From assembly GCA_002005505.1 (NCBI GenBank), contig KV908490.1, positions 119,658-183,657 on the forward strand: a stretch of DNA of 64,000 bases. Reading direction: 5' to 3'. Below the pieces are notes generated by a model. That model was not told where the DNA came from. It saw only the letters and a program-made list of their open reading frames with translations, and made no database searches. Positions 18,414 through 28,889 of the stretch are shown one piece after another. Each line of letters starts with the position of its first letter. The stretch's first letter is position 1. This DNA comes from Botryococcus braunii. Its lineage: Eukaryota; Chlorophyta; Trebouxiophyceae. Both the position numbers and the translations under genes were made by a program.

Positions 18414-19164
18414 TCTTGCATTTAGGTTATGGGCTGAAGACCTGCAAGCACGAGCAGAGCGAGTGATCAGTTGTCTTAGTTGGCTAGGCAGTCCGTGTGA
18501 CGGCCTTACGCCATAAGCAAAACACTTGCTGTCTTCACACATGCATCAATCATTGATAGTGCTAGGCAAGTGATTACATTTAGAGTCTTCTTATGCTAAC
18601 GCAGTTGAGCCTCCATAACATAAATCCTTGCATACGGTAACAAATATCTTGCACGACACTTGTCTCCCTGATCTTCACTCATAGGTATGACACCCACAAC
18701 CGATGAAGATACAGATGTTCAACAATTAAGTTATAGTAAGCAAGTAACTTGTCCATGCATGTCTTAACATGTCTAACTAGGCCAATCGGCCTTACCTGCA
18801 AGCACGAGCAGAGCGAGTGATCAGTTGTCTTAGTTGGCTAGGCAGTCCGTGTGACGGCCTTACGCCATAAGCAAAACACTTGCTGTCTTCACACATGCAT
18901 CAATCATTGATAGTGCTAGGCAAGTGACATTCAACTCCGCTGCTTGCCTTTCAAATACCAGCGTTGCAAGATCACGCGTTGATCTGGCAACCACGTGCGA
19001 ATACCGTACGACACTATTCATAACATGACCTTGTGCTCAATTACACTTCTCTGTGATAATCGTCTCATGTATGCCTTTGTTCATGCCAATGTTTATCAGT
19101 TCCTTTCAAGAGTTCATGTCTGTTCAAGAGGAAGGCAATCTCACTATATGTCACAAAATGTAAC
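18414..19164 (-). repeat. Copia-C 5' LTR
   Basis: Pairs with 13294-14044 without an indel. It holds the same internal 133-bp direct repeat (18441-18573 and 18795-18927). Confidence 0.92.
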
Positions 19165-20815
<1,651 letters not shown>

Positions 20816-21140
20816 CGAATCGACTACATATCGAATTCAGCCTGTTCGCCCCATCAAATCCTCAATCGAATCCGTATCGAATACATATCGAATTCAGCCT
20901 CTATGCCCCATCAAATCCTCAATCGAATCCGTATCGAATTCAGCCTGAATTCGCATTGCCAAGAATACATGAGCGATGCGAATTCGAATCGAATTCAGTC
21001 TGAATTCGCAATATCAAGAATCAAGGAGCGATGCCGAATTCGGCCCGAATCTGGTTTAGAAAACGCGTGGAAAAGGTGTTACAGTCAATTCGGATCGAAT
21101 TTGAAGCGAATACGGCATCCCGACGCCAGGATGAATTCCG
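20816..21140 (+). repeat. CACTA right subterminal repeat region
   Basis: Repeated CGAATTCAGCCTG, ATCGAATCCGTATCGAAT and CGAATTCG units mirror the left end. A block of about 60 bases is duplicated at roughly 20825-20885 and 20886-20945. Confidence 0.8.
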
Positions 21141-21182
21141 CATCGAATTCGCATCGAATTATAGTTGCGAAATCTACTAGTG
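21141..21182 (-). repeat. CACTA right terminal inverted repeat
   Basis: Inverted copy of 979-1020 ending CTACTAGTG, followed by target duplication ATT (21183-21185). Confidence 0.95.
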
Positions 21183-21185
21183 ATT

Positions 21186-21612
21186 GTTGCTATTGTATGA
21201 ATCAGTTGCAGAAGACTGGTTGGGTGAACTGTCAAGTAAACCATCAGCCTACGATTCATATGTGTATATCTGTAAGAAGTTTGTGGGAGGCTACAATCCT
21301 CAGGCCAATGCTGACTGGTTGAAAGAGATGTCACGTGGCATGAAACAAGGTGAGACAATTTCTCAGTATGTCAATCGGATAATCAATCTGAAAGGCTGCC
21401 TGAAACGTTATGGACATGACCTTCTGGATGGGCACGTGGCCACACAGATTGTACAGGGTCTGCCAGCAGCTGCCAGCTCCCCAGGACTACTGCCTACAGC
21501 CGTGGCTCATCCCCTGAACCAGCTGGCAGACCTCATCTCCACCACAGTTGAAGCAATGGGCTACAACGACGACCCAGATCAGCCTGCAGTGGTCATGACT
21601 GCACAGCCAAAC
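21186..21612 (+). pseudogene. Copia-A gag, middle fragment
   Basis: Continues Copia-A gag after the CACTA insertion (LLLYESVAEDWLGELSS, ADWLKEMSRGMKQGETISQY, GHVATQIVQGLPAA). It is cut at 21612 by Copia-B, whose target duplication CAAAC is at 21608-21612 and 28885-28889. The frame is open throughout. Confidence 0.92.
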
Positions 21613-22316
21613 TGTAAACTTTACAGTCGGCGTTCCCTGTATGACCCGGGCACGAAGGGTGATTAGCTCGTCGGTACTCTTGTTGTATGTCGGAGAACAA
21701 GCAGTGACCGAATGTGAATGAGGACTTGATAGGCAACAGTCAAGAGATAAGCACCCGAAGTGCCTTTAATGTCCCAATCAAGTCATTACAATGCTACTTG
21801 CTTTCTCTCATCGCTCCGAAATTCAAACTACTCAATCTACGTAACTACCGATAGTCTGCATTATCAGTGTTCAATGAAGAAAACATTAGCACCAACTTAA
21901 TAACATTACCTAGACCTTTCCTAACCCATTGTCAATGAGGCTTCAGTCCCTTAACGTCAGGTTACCTGTATGACCCGGGCACGAAGGGTGATTAGCTCGT
22001 CGGTACTCTTGTTGTATGTCGGAGAACAAGCAGTGACCGAATGTGAATGAGGACTTGATAGGCAACAGTCAAGAGATAAGCACCCGAAGTGCCTTTAATG
22101 TCCCAATCAAGTGCCTCGTCCTTGCACGCCGGTGTCATAAATCCTTTCTAGCAAACCGTGTCTGATTACCTCATCCTTCCTAATCAACGTACCATTGGTC
22201 TAGATGAGATCTGGCAAAACTCCCAGGTTCTGCCACCTATTATTCATTGAAGCTGATCTGGCCACTATTACTCTTCTGAGGGAAAGGCACCAAAATGTTC
22301 TATCACTATTATAACA
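21613..22316 (-). repeat. Copia-B 3' LTR
   Basis: Contains the duplicated module typical of this family. On the minus strand, donor-like CAG|GTAACC is at about 21965 and acceptor-like CATACAG|G at about 21637. The LTR runs TG...CA in element sense. Confidence 0.93.
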
Positions 22317-22334
22317 CTTCCCCTTGCCTTTTCC

Positions 22335-25300
22335 TCACAAAAACTTGGCCAAACCCAGAGCCTCACGATGTCCCTGAAACACCTGCCTTGTCAAAGGCTT
22401 CGTGAATATATCTGCTACATTCCTTGCAGAAGGAACGTATTTCACATCCACCTGACCCAATGCAATAGCTTCCCGAGCAAAATGGAAGCTGATTGCGATG
22501 TGCTTGGTATGCTTAGAGAACACTGGATTTCTGAGATGATTGATGCATCCCTGATTATCACAGTGGATCTTCACAATCCACGGAGAAATTCCAATTTCTT
22601 CCAGGAATCCCTTCATCCAATTTGCCTCTTTGACAGCTGCACTTGCCGCCATAAACTCAGCCTCTACAGTGGATGTGGCCACTGCAGACTGCTTTTTGCT
22701 TCCCCAAACTACTGCTCCTCCAAACACACGAATTACGTAACCAGTAGTAGAGAACCTGTGATCCTGATCACCACCATAATCTGCATCCACAAAGCCCTCC
22801 AGCTCTGTGTCATTCCCTCCAAGTACTAACACAAGATCCCTGGTAGCCATCAGATATTTCAACACCCTGATGGCTTCATTCCAATGAGCAGTGGTAGGGG
22901 TAATCCTATACCTGGAAAGCACTCCCACAGCCTGGGAAATATCAGGCCTTGTGGTATTGGCAATGTAGAACAGTGACCCAACCAGTTCACAGTATCTGTG
23001 ACCTGGAGGTAAGGGACTCCCAGCTCCAATGCTGGCACTGTTGTCCTTAGACATAGGTTGCTGTGTGGCCACAAAATCCTTAGTCATAGGGGTGTCAGGC
23101 CCCACAGACTCCAGATCCAGCCCAAATTTCTCAACTAGGGCATCAATCTTTGGGATGCAACTCAAATAAATCCACCCTTTCTCTCTATCTCTCATCACTT
23201 GACAGCCCAAGAAATCTTTCACCTCTCCTAGATCATGAATGGTGAACTCCTGCTTCAGCAACTCTTTCACTCTCTCAATCTCGCTCATGCCCTTTGAAAC
23301 TATCAATAGATCATCAACATAAATTAGCACAAAGGATTTCCCTCCATCCACAGAACATTTCACATAGACCCCAGCATCACTCTTGCACACCTCATATCCC
23401 ATGGTATGTAGCTTCTCATTAAGGGTCTTATGCCATGCCCTTGGAGCTTGCTTCAGGCCATACAGTGCCTTCTTCAAGCGACACACAGTGTTCCCATCCC
23501 CATTCTCAAACCCAGGAGGTTGTGTGACATAGACCTCCTCCTCTAATTCACCATTTAGAAATGCAGTCTTGACATCCACCTGGTGAATTTCAAGACCCTC
23601 CTGTGCAGCTACTGACAGCAAAGCTCTTCTAGACCCATAACTGCTGGTGGGAGCAAATACCTCCATTACATCCACTCCTGGAATTTGCCTGCACCCTTGA
23701 GCCACCAGCCGAGCCTTGAATCTGAGCACATTACCGTGAGCATCCATTTTCACTGAGAAAATCCAGTGAACAGGGATTACTTTGTGACCACGAGGTCTTG
23801 GAACAAACTCCATCACCTCATGAGCATCTAAGGAGTTTTGTTCCTCCTGCATTGCAGCCTTCCAATATTCCCACTGTGGGGACTGCTGGGCTTCCTTTAA
23901 ACTGGAAGGCACACTAATCTTCCCAAATCGCACACCAGTGTGCTTCCCCTGATCTTGCTTACTCTTACTCTCACTATCACCCACTACTCTTTCGCTGAAT
24001 GTCGCCGCACTGCATGTAGGGACTGTGGGCATCGATCCAGATCCCCCTCTCTGATCTTTCTCTCTCTTAGACTCACAACTTGCCCTCTCAAGCTTGCTGC
24101 CAGTCACTCTCACATCATCCTCCCAAACACAGGTACCTCTCGGAAAGCTCTTGTAATTGGGAGAGTTCTCACACTGTCTTGGCTTCCGATTCACCTCCTC
24201 AGACACACTCTCACATGGCTGACGGCTTGCAGTCCCGTCAGGACTCTCACAGACAGGTGAACCACTCTGCATTGTATGAGCTCTTGGTCTATCTTGCTGC
24301 TGTGCCCATTTCTCTCTCTCTCTCTGTCTGCTCCCTACTAGACATGAGCGCTGGGGCGCAGGCCCAGCAGCACACTCCCATGCATGGCCCACACTTGCGT
24401 GGCTGGCACCACATTGTCCTTGGGCATCACTGATAGAGTTCTCACCGCTAACATTTCTCTCAGGCACTGAGCAGGTCCCACCCATACAGCTCAGCTCACT
24501 TGGACCATCTGCAGTCTGATCAGAGACTGTCCCCCTCTCATCTCTTACAAGTGAAGCAGATCTCTCGGTGTCCTGCCCCAATTCCTGCGCTTCCCCTGGT
24601 CCCTGTGACTCTGTGTCACCTTCAGTCATCCCCTCTCGCTCACAGCTCTCTCCCTTATCCTGTGCCAGCAGGATATCTCGAGCCGCAGTTCGTTGCTCAT
24701 AGCGTTGAGCCCGCGACAGTCCGTCCGGAGGCGGGATGGTAGTAGCCGGATGCGTGTTACGCAGTGACTGCTGTACTCGCTCTAATATCTGATGGTGTTG
24801 TCCGTTGTCTGCATTTCCTCGCGCCAGTCGTTGAATAGCATCCAGAGCCCCGGACTGATCCAGGTCCGGCTGCTGCTCTCCCGTGCTTGCTTCGGGAGAC
24901 ACGATGAGAATGCCCTCTTCTTGGGAAGGCTTCCCCTGACTATCAGGCTCAGTTGCAGCCTGGTCAGGGGGTACTGGGATGGCGCTGTCAGGTCTACTGC
25001 TGGAGCAAGGGCTGCTGACAGTCTGATTCTGCATACTGCGCTGTGACATTGGCACCACTGGGTTGCTGCTGTGCAATTGCCCTGATAAGTCTTCAGGGTA
25101 TGAGAACTGCTGAGGCTGGTCAGGGAGAACAGCCATTCCCACCCGAGTAGCTCCTCGAATGTGTTCCACAAATTGAACATCTCTGCTCTCTCTCCATATC
25201 CCCCCTCCCATATAGACACGATATGCCTTGGAAACTGGAGAGTAACCAGTAAACATCCCAGCCACAGCCTTTGGTGCAAAGGCCCCCCTCAGCTGGTCAG

Positions 25301-27578
25301 GAATGTGCACAAATGCAAGGCATCCCCATGTGCGCAGCAAGGATACATCTGGCTTATATCCCATGAACATTTCGCAGGGAGATAGGGGCCTGCCTGTGCT
25401 GGGTCCCATGTTTAGGAGGGTGCAGGCTGTCTCCAGGGCTTCCTTCCACATAACAGGGCTTGCTGCAGCAAAATTGAGGAGGGTCCTGGTGCGCTCCTTG
25501 AGGGTCCTGTTGGCTCTCTCAGCAACTCCATTCTGCTGAGGGGTATATGGGGCAGATGTCTCCAGCTTAGTGCCCTGGGATGCACAAAATTCCTTGAACT
25601 TGGCATTTAAGAATTCTGTCCCTCTGTCACAGCGGATGCACTTCACTGTAGTTTCCTTCTCAGTCTGCCAATACAGAATTAGGTCTCTGACAACAGCTCC
25701 GATTACATCTTTTGACTTCACTGGCAGCACTGCCTTCCACCCAGATGCCTCATCAGTTACGGTTACCCAAAAGCGTTCCCCAGTAATGGCTGCTGGTGAT
25801 ATGGGACCCACAGTGTCAATGTGGATTCTGTCAAGGGGTTTCTCAGCAGGTCTAGAGCTTTCCCCAAATGGGGGACGTGCATGCTTCCCCTCAATGCAAG
25901 CTTCACAGTACTTAGGACACTTTTCACAAGGGGGGAGATGTGTGTCTAGGCCAGTGACTAATTGCTCGCTGCTCAGCCGCAGCATCCATGATTCTCCAGG
26001 GTGTCCCAGTCTGCTGTGCCACAGGAACCATCTAGCGCAGTCATGCTTCAGGGTTTTCTTACATTTTCTCTTCAGGACAGCTGTCACTGGGCCTGGGGTT
26101 TGACTGGCAGTCACTGGCAAGCAGTTGTGTACATAATACAGGCCATTCTCTGCACTCACTGGCATCCTCCACCCATTTGGGCCAGTCACTGCTGTAAAGC
26201 TTCCCACACCGTCTGTGGCAAGGCAGGCACCGTCACGAAGGGCAGCAGATACTGACAGGATATTGGTCGTAGCTGAAGGGACACACTGCACATGATGCAG
26301 CCACAGTGGTACGTGCAGTGAGGACAGTAAGCAGACTGAGCCAGTGGCAATGATTCCTCCAGTTGCGTCTGAAGTGGCCAGTTGAAGAGGAATGGGCTTG
26401 GTATGTACAGTGGGGGCATGCAGCAGGGACAGGCTGTTCACAAGATGCACTGACGCTCCACTATCCACAAGCCAAGACTGTTTGGACTGTCTATTGCAGT
26501 GGGAGTCCAGCACATTGTATGACACCACGTATGGCATACCTTCTGAAGGGGGAGAGGGAGGACCAGGTGGAGGATGCAACAGTGGGAATGCTCCAGCTCC
26601 AGGGAAGGCATGCTGCACAGTTGGGGGTGGCTGAAGTGCTCCAGGAAATTGTCCATGAGGCCACATCCCAGCTAGCTGCTGTACAGCTGCAACTACGTTT
26701 CTCTGGGTGTCTGCATCCCTCTGCCTCTTGCGGCAGTCTCGCCAGAAGTGTCCCCTTTTGTGACAGTAGTTGCAGGTCCCCTTTATCTCTCCCTTTGCTT
26801 CTCCCTCTGCTGGCGGCTTGGGTTGGTTCAGCGCACACGCTGTTGGAGCAGTTACAGGAGCAGGTGGGGCAGGCTGAGCCATCATGACCACTGCCTGTTG
26901 CTCCTCATCATCATTGTACCCTGAGGCCTCTGCTGTGGTGGAGATCAGATCTGCCAGTTGATCCAAAGGCTGAGCAACTGCCGTGGGTAGCAATCCTGGG
27001 GGGTTGGCTGCTGCTGGAAGTCCCTGCACTATCTGGGTTGCTACATGACCATCCAGGAGATCATGTCCGTTACGTTTCAAGCAGCTCTTCAGATTGACCA
27101 TTCTGGATACGTACTGGGATATAGTCTCCCCTCTCTTCATACCCCTTGCCATCTCCTTCAGCCAGTCTGCATTGGCTTGGGTGTTGTATCCACCAACAAA
27201 TTTCTTGCATATAAATACATAGGCATCATAAGCAGAGGGCTTGCTGGACAGCTCCCCCAACCATTCCTCTGGTACTGATTCATATATCAGTAACATAGCA
27301 GCTGCATTGTGAATTGTACCAGGCATGGCTTCTTGGATAGCAGGCAGGGAACCTTTTGCACTATTAGCAGCAGTAAATGCATTGTCCCACACTAGAAAGT
27401 TCTGACCATGACGCAATAGCTTGATATGAACCTTCACTTGCGTGGCAATAACCTTGGGAAGACTATCTCCCTCACCCTTGGAGGTACTGGGTGTGCATGG
27501 CTCTCGCGTGGGGGTTGATGTTGATTCCTCGTCCGCTGACTTTGATGCTTCACTGGTGCTCGTACCCTTCTTCTTCAT
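22335..27578 (-). CDS. Copia-B gag-pol polyprotein, intact (1747 aa)
   Basis: A single frame without stop. Gag capsid is about residues 45-200. The CCHC knuckle is CNYCHKRGHFWRDC at about 268-281. Protease is WLVDSGASVHLV at about 368. The GAG-pre-integrase block is at about 515-575. Integrase has DRIHIDT at about 583, CDRGTEF and PQQNGVAE at about 684, so D, D and E are present. A long hydrophilic linker with FPRGTCVWEDDV follows. RT has FKARLVAQG and YVDDLLIV at about 1421; RNase H has DADYGGD at about 1597 and DNQGCINHLRNP. The domain order PR-IN-RT-RH is the copia order. ATG 27578 lies 15 bases after the leader ORF stop. It could supply functions to defective relatives in the window. Confidence 0.96.
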   Translation of the reverse strand: MKKKGTSTSEASKSADEESTSTPTREPCTPSTSKGEGDSLPKVIATQVKVHIKLLRHGQNFLVWDNAFTAANSAKGSLPAIQEAMPGTIHNAAAMLLIYESVPEEWLGELSSKPSAYDAYVFICKKFVGGYNTQANADWLKEMARGMKRGETISQYVSRMVNLKSCLKRNGHDLLDGHVATQIVQGLPAAANPPGLLPTAVAQPLDQLADLISTTAEASGYNDDEEQQAVVMMAQPAPPAPVTAPTACALNQPKPPAEGEAKGEIKGTCNYCHKRGHFWRDCRKRQRDADTQRNVVAAVQQLAGMWPHGQFPGALQPPPTVQHAFPGAGAFPLLHPPPGPPSPPSEGMPYVVSYNVLDSHCNRQSKQSWLVDSGASVHLVNSLSLLHAPTVHTKPIPLQLATSDATGGIIATGSVCLLSSLHVPLWLHHVQCVPSATTNILSVSAALRDGACLATDGVGSFTAVTGPNGWRMPVSAENGLYYVHNCLPVTASQTPGPVTAVLKRKCKKTLKHDCARWFLWHSRLGHPGESWMLRLSSEQLVTGLDTHLPPCEKCPKYCEACIEGKHARPPFGESSRPAEKPLDRIHIDTVGPISPAAITGERFWVTVTDEASGWKAVLPVKSKDVIGAVVRDLILYWQTEKETTVKCIRCDRGTEFLNAKFKEFCASQGTKLETSAPYTPQQNGVAERANRTLKERTRTLLNFAAASPVMWKEALETACTLLNMGPSTGRPLSPCEMFMGYKPDVSLLRTWGCLAFVHIPDQLRGAFAPKAVAGMFTGYSPVSKAYRVYMGGGIWRESRDVQFVEHIRGATRVGMAVLPDQPQQFSYPEDLSGQLHSSNPVVPMSQRSMQNQTVSSPCSSSRPDSAIPVPPDQAATEPDSQGKPSQEEGILIVSPEASTGEQQPDLDQSGALDAIQRLARGNADNGQHHQILERVQQSLRNTHPATTIPPPDGLSRAQRYEQRTAARDILLAQDKGESCEREGMTEGDTESQGPGEAQELGQDTERSASLVRDERGTVSDQTADGPSELSCMGGTCSVPERNVSGENSISDAQGQCGASHASVGHAWECAAGPAPQRSCLVGSRQREREKWAQQQDRPRAHTMQSGSPVCESPDGTASRQPCESVSEEVNRKPRQCENSPNYKSFPRGTCVWEDDVRVTGSKLERASCESKREKDQRGGSGSMPTVPTCSAATFSERVVGDSESKSKQDQGKHTGVRFGKISVPSSLKEAQQSPQWEYWKAAMQEEQNSLDAHEVMEFVPRPRGHKVIPVHWIFSVKMDAHGNVLRFKARLVAQGCRQIPGVDVMEVFAPTSSYGSRRALLSVAAQEGLEIHQVDVKTAFLNGELEEEVYVTQPPGFENGDGNTVCRLKKALYGLKQAPRAWHKTLNEKLHTMGYEVCKSDAGVYVKCSVDGGKSFVLIYVDDLLIVSKGMSEIERVKELLKQEFTIHDLGEVKDFLGCQVMRDREKGWIYLSCIPKIDALVEKFGLDLESVGPDTPMTKDFVATQQPMSKDNSASIGAGSPLPPGHRYCELVGSLFYIANTTRPDISQAVGVLSRYRITPTTAHWNEAIRVLKYLMATRDLVLVLGGNDTELEGFVDADYGGDQDHRFSTTGYVIRVFGGAVVWGSKKQSAVATSTVEAEFMAASAAVKEANWMKGFLEEIGISPWIVKIHCDNQGCINHLRNPVFSKHTKHIAISFHFAREAIALGQVDVKYVPSARNVADIFTKPLTRQVFQGHREALGLAKFL

Positions 27579-27593
27579 GCTGTTTGGACTCTG

Positions 27594-28118
27594 TCAGTCG
27601 TCGCTCCTTTCTGACAGTCTGGAATCTCCGTCCTCGTCCACACTGTCTTCCTCTGTGTCCCACTCGTCCGCGTGAAATTCTCCTCCGCCGTAGAGAATTA
27701 GATGGTCAATAAATTCGTCTCCCAGGCTGCTCAAAGCTAGCTCAATCGCTGCGTAGGCAGCTTTCTCCGTCCAGTAAGCTTCGTGCGACGGACCTCCCGT
27801 TTGCTGTAGGCACCTTTCAAAAATTGCTCGTGTCAGATATCCTGGCTCTCCGTTGATGAAAGAGACTTCCCACACAGTGAATTTGTAAGCTGGGTATATT
27901 GGGAAGCGCTCTTGGAACCACTGAGGTGGGGTGAGTGCTCCTCGTCCGTGTGCTTCGTGGACGAAGTCCTTCACCAGGAATGCTCGTTCGTCTATCGTCC
28001 GCGGTCCTTTGTCTCCTCCTGCCTTTCTTCTCTCGTTGTATGTTGGAGGAGGTGGTGGTGGTGGAGGACGTCTACCTCCGCCCGTGCTCATACGTCCGGT
28101 TTGTCGCGTTCGCGCCAT
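27594..28118 (-). CDS. Leader ORF (ORF0) of Copia-B, function unknown
   Basis: 174 codons between the primer-binding site and gag. The start MARTRQTGRMSTG matches the Copia-A and G copies. It has a proline run, then the conserved TPPQWFQERFPIYPAYKF and the segment ending AYAAIELALSSLGDEF, then an acidic tail DSVDEDGDSRLSERSDD. No domain is recognised. It occurs in an element whose gag-pol is complete, which argues that it is part of the functional element rather than debris. Confidence 0.82.
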   Translation of the reverse strand: MARTRQTGRMSTGGGRRPPPPPPPPTYNERRKAGGDKGPRTIDERAFLVKDFVHEAHGRGALTPPQWFQERFPIYPAYKFTVWEVSFINGEPGYLTRAIFERCLQQTGGPSHEAYWTEKAAYAAIELALSSLGDEFIDHLILYGGGEFHADEWDTEEDSVDEDGDSRLSERSDD

Positions 28119-28170
28119 CGCAGACTACTTTGCCCAAGTCATACATTTTTCATGCCTCAGCAGAAAAGTG

Positions 28171-28184
28171 GTGGGCCCATAACC
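28171..28184 (-). promoter_or_regulatory. Copia-B primer-binding site
   Basis: Minus-strand GGTTATGGGCCCAC directly after the LTR, complementary to the internal anticodon arm of initiator tRNA-Met. Confidence 0.88.
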
Positions 28185-28884
28185 TGTAAACTTCTACAGT
28201 CGGCGTTCCCTGTATGGGCACGAAGGGTGATTAGCTCGTCGGTACTCTTGTTGTATGTTGGAGAACAAGCAGTGACCGAATGTGAATGAGGACTTGATAG
28301 GCAACAGTCAAGAGATAAGCACCCGAAGTGCCTTTAATGTCCCAATCAAGTCATTACAATGCTACTTGCTTTCTCTCATCGCTCCGAAATTCAAACTACT
28401 CAATCTACGTAACTACCGATAGTCTGCATTATCAGTGTTCAATGAAGAAAACATTAGCACCAACTTAATAACATTACCTAGACCTTTCCTAACCCATTGT
28501 CAATGAGGCTTCAGTCCCTTAACGTCAGGTTACCTGTATGACCCGGGCACGAAGGGTGATTAGCTCGTCGGTACTCTTGTTGTATGTCGGAGAACAAGCA
28601 GTGACCGAATGTGAATGAGGACTTGATAGGCAACAGTCAAGAGATAAGCACCCGAAGTGCCTTTAATGTCCCAATCAAGTGCCTCGTCCTTGCACGCCGG
28701 TGTCATAAATCCTTTCTAGCAAACCGTGTCTGATTACCTCATCCTTCCTAATCAACGTACCATTGGTCTAGATGAGATCTGGCAAAACTCCCAGGTTCTG
28801 CCACCTATTATTCATTGAAGCTGATCTGGCCACTATTACTCTTCTGAGGGAAAGGCACCAAAATGTTCTATCACTATTATAACA
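28185..28884 (-). repeat. Copia-B 5' LTR
   Basis: Matches 21613-22316 but lacks 6 bases near the acceptor-like site (about 28210). The predicted intron is 28210-28533. Target duplication CAAAC follows at 28885-28889. Confidence 0.93.
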
Positions 28885-28889
28885 CAAAC

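Larger units (their letters stand above)
13294..19164 (-). mobile_element. Copia-C, gag-less Ty1/copia retrotransposon
   Basis: Minus-strand element with 751-bp LTRs at 13294-14044 and 18414-19164 that look identical on line-by-line reading, implying recent insertion. The primer-binding site is 18400-18413. The coding region begins at the protease; leader ORF, gag and zinc knuckle are absent. Possible flanking duplication CGTCT/CGTGT is imperfect and the exact ends are uncertain by 1-4 bases. It is nested in the CACTA element. Confidence 0.92.
21613..28884 (-). mobile_element. Copia-B, complete Ty1/copia retrotransposon
   Basis: 7.27 kb, with LTRs 21613-22316 and 28185-28884, primer-binding site 28171-28184, leader ORF, one unbroken gag-pol frame, polypurine tract 22317-22329, and perfect 5-bp duplication CAAAC. 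The LTRs differ by a few bases and small indels. It is the same family as Copia-G and is inserted in Copia-A gag. Confidence 0.96.

Noticed and set aside
18398..18440. GCCCATAACC copies considered as tRNA genes
   Set aside because: Only the anticodon-arm segment is present; no cloverleaf can be drawn.
13294..19164. Perfect 5-bp target duplication for Copia-C
   Set aside because: Flanks CGTCT and CGTGT differ at one base and the LTR ends are ambiguous, so no clean duplication is claimed.
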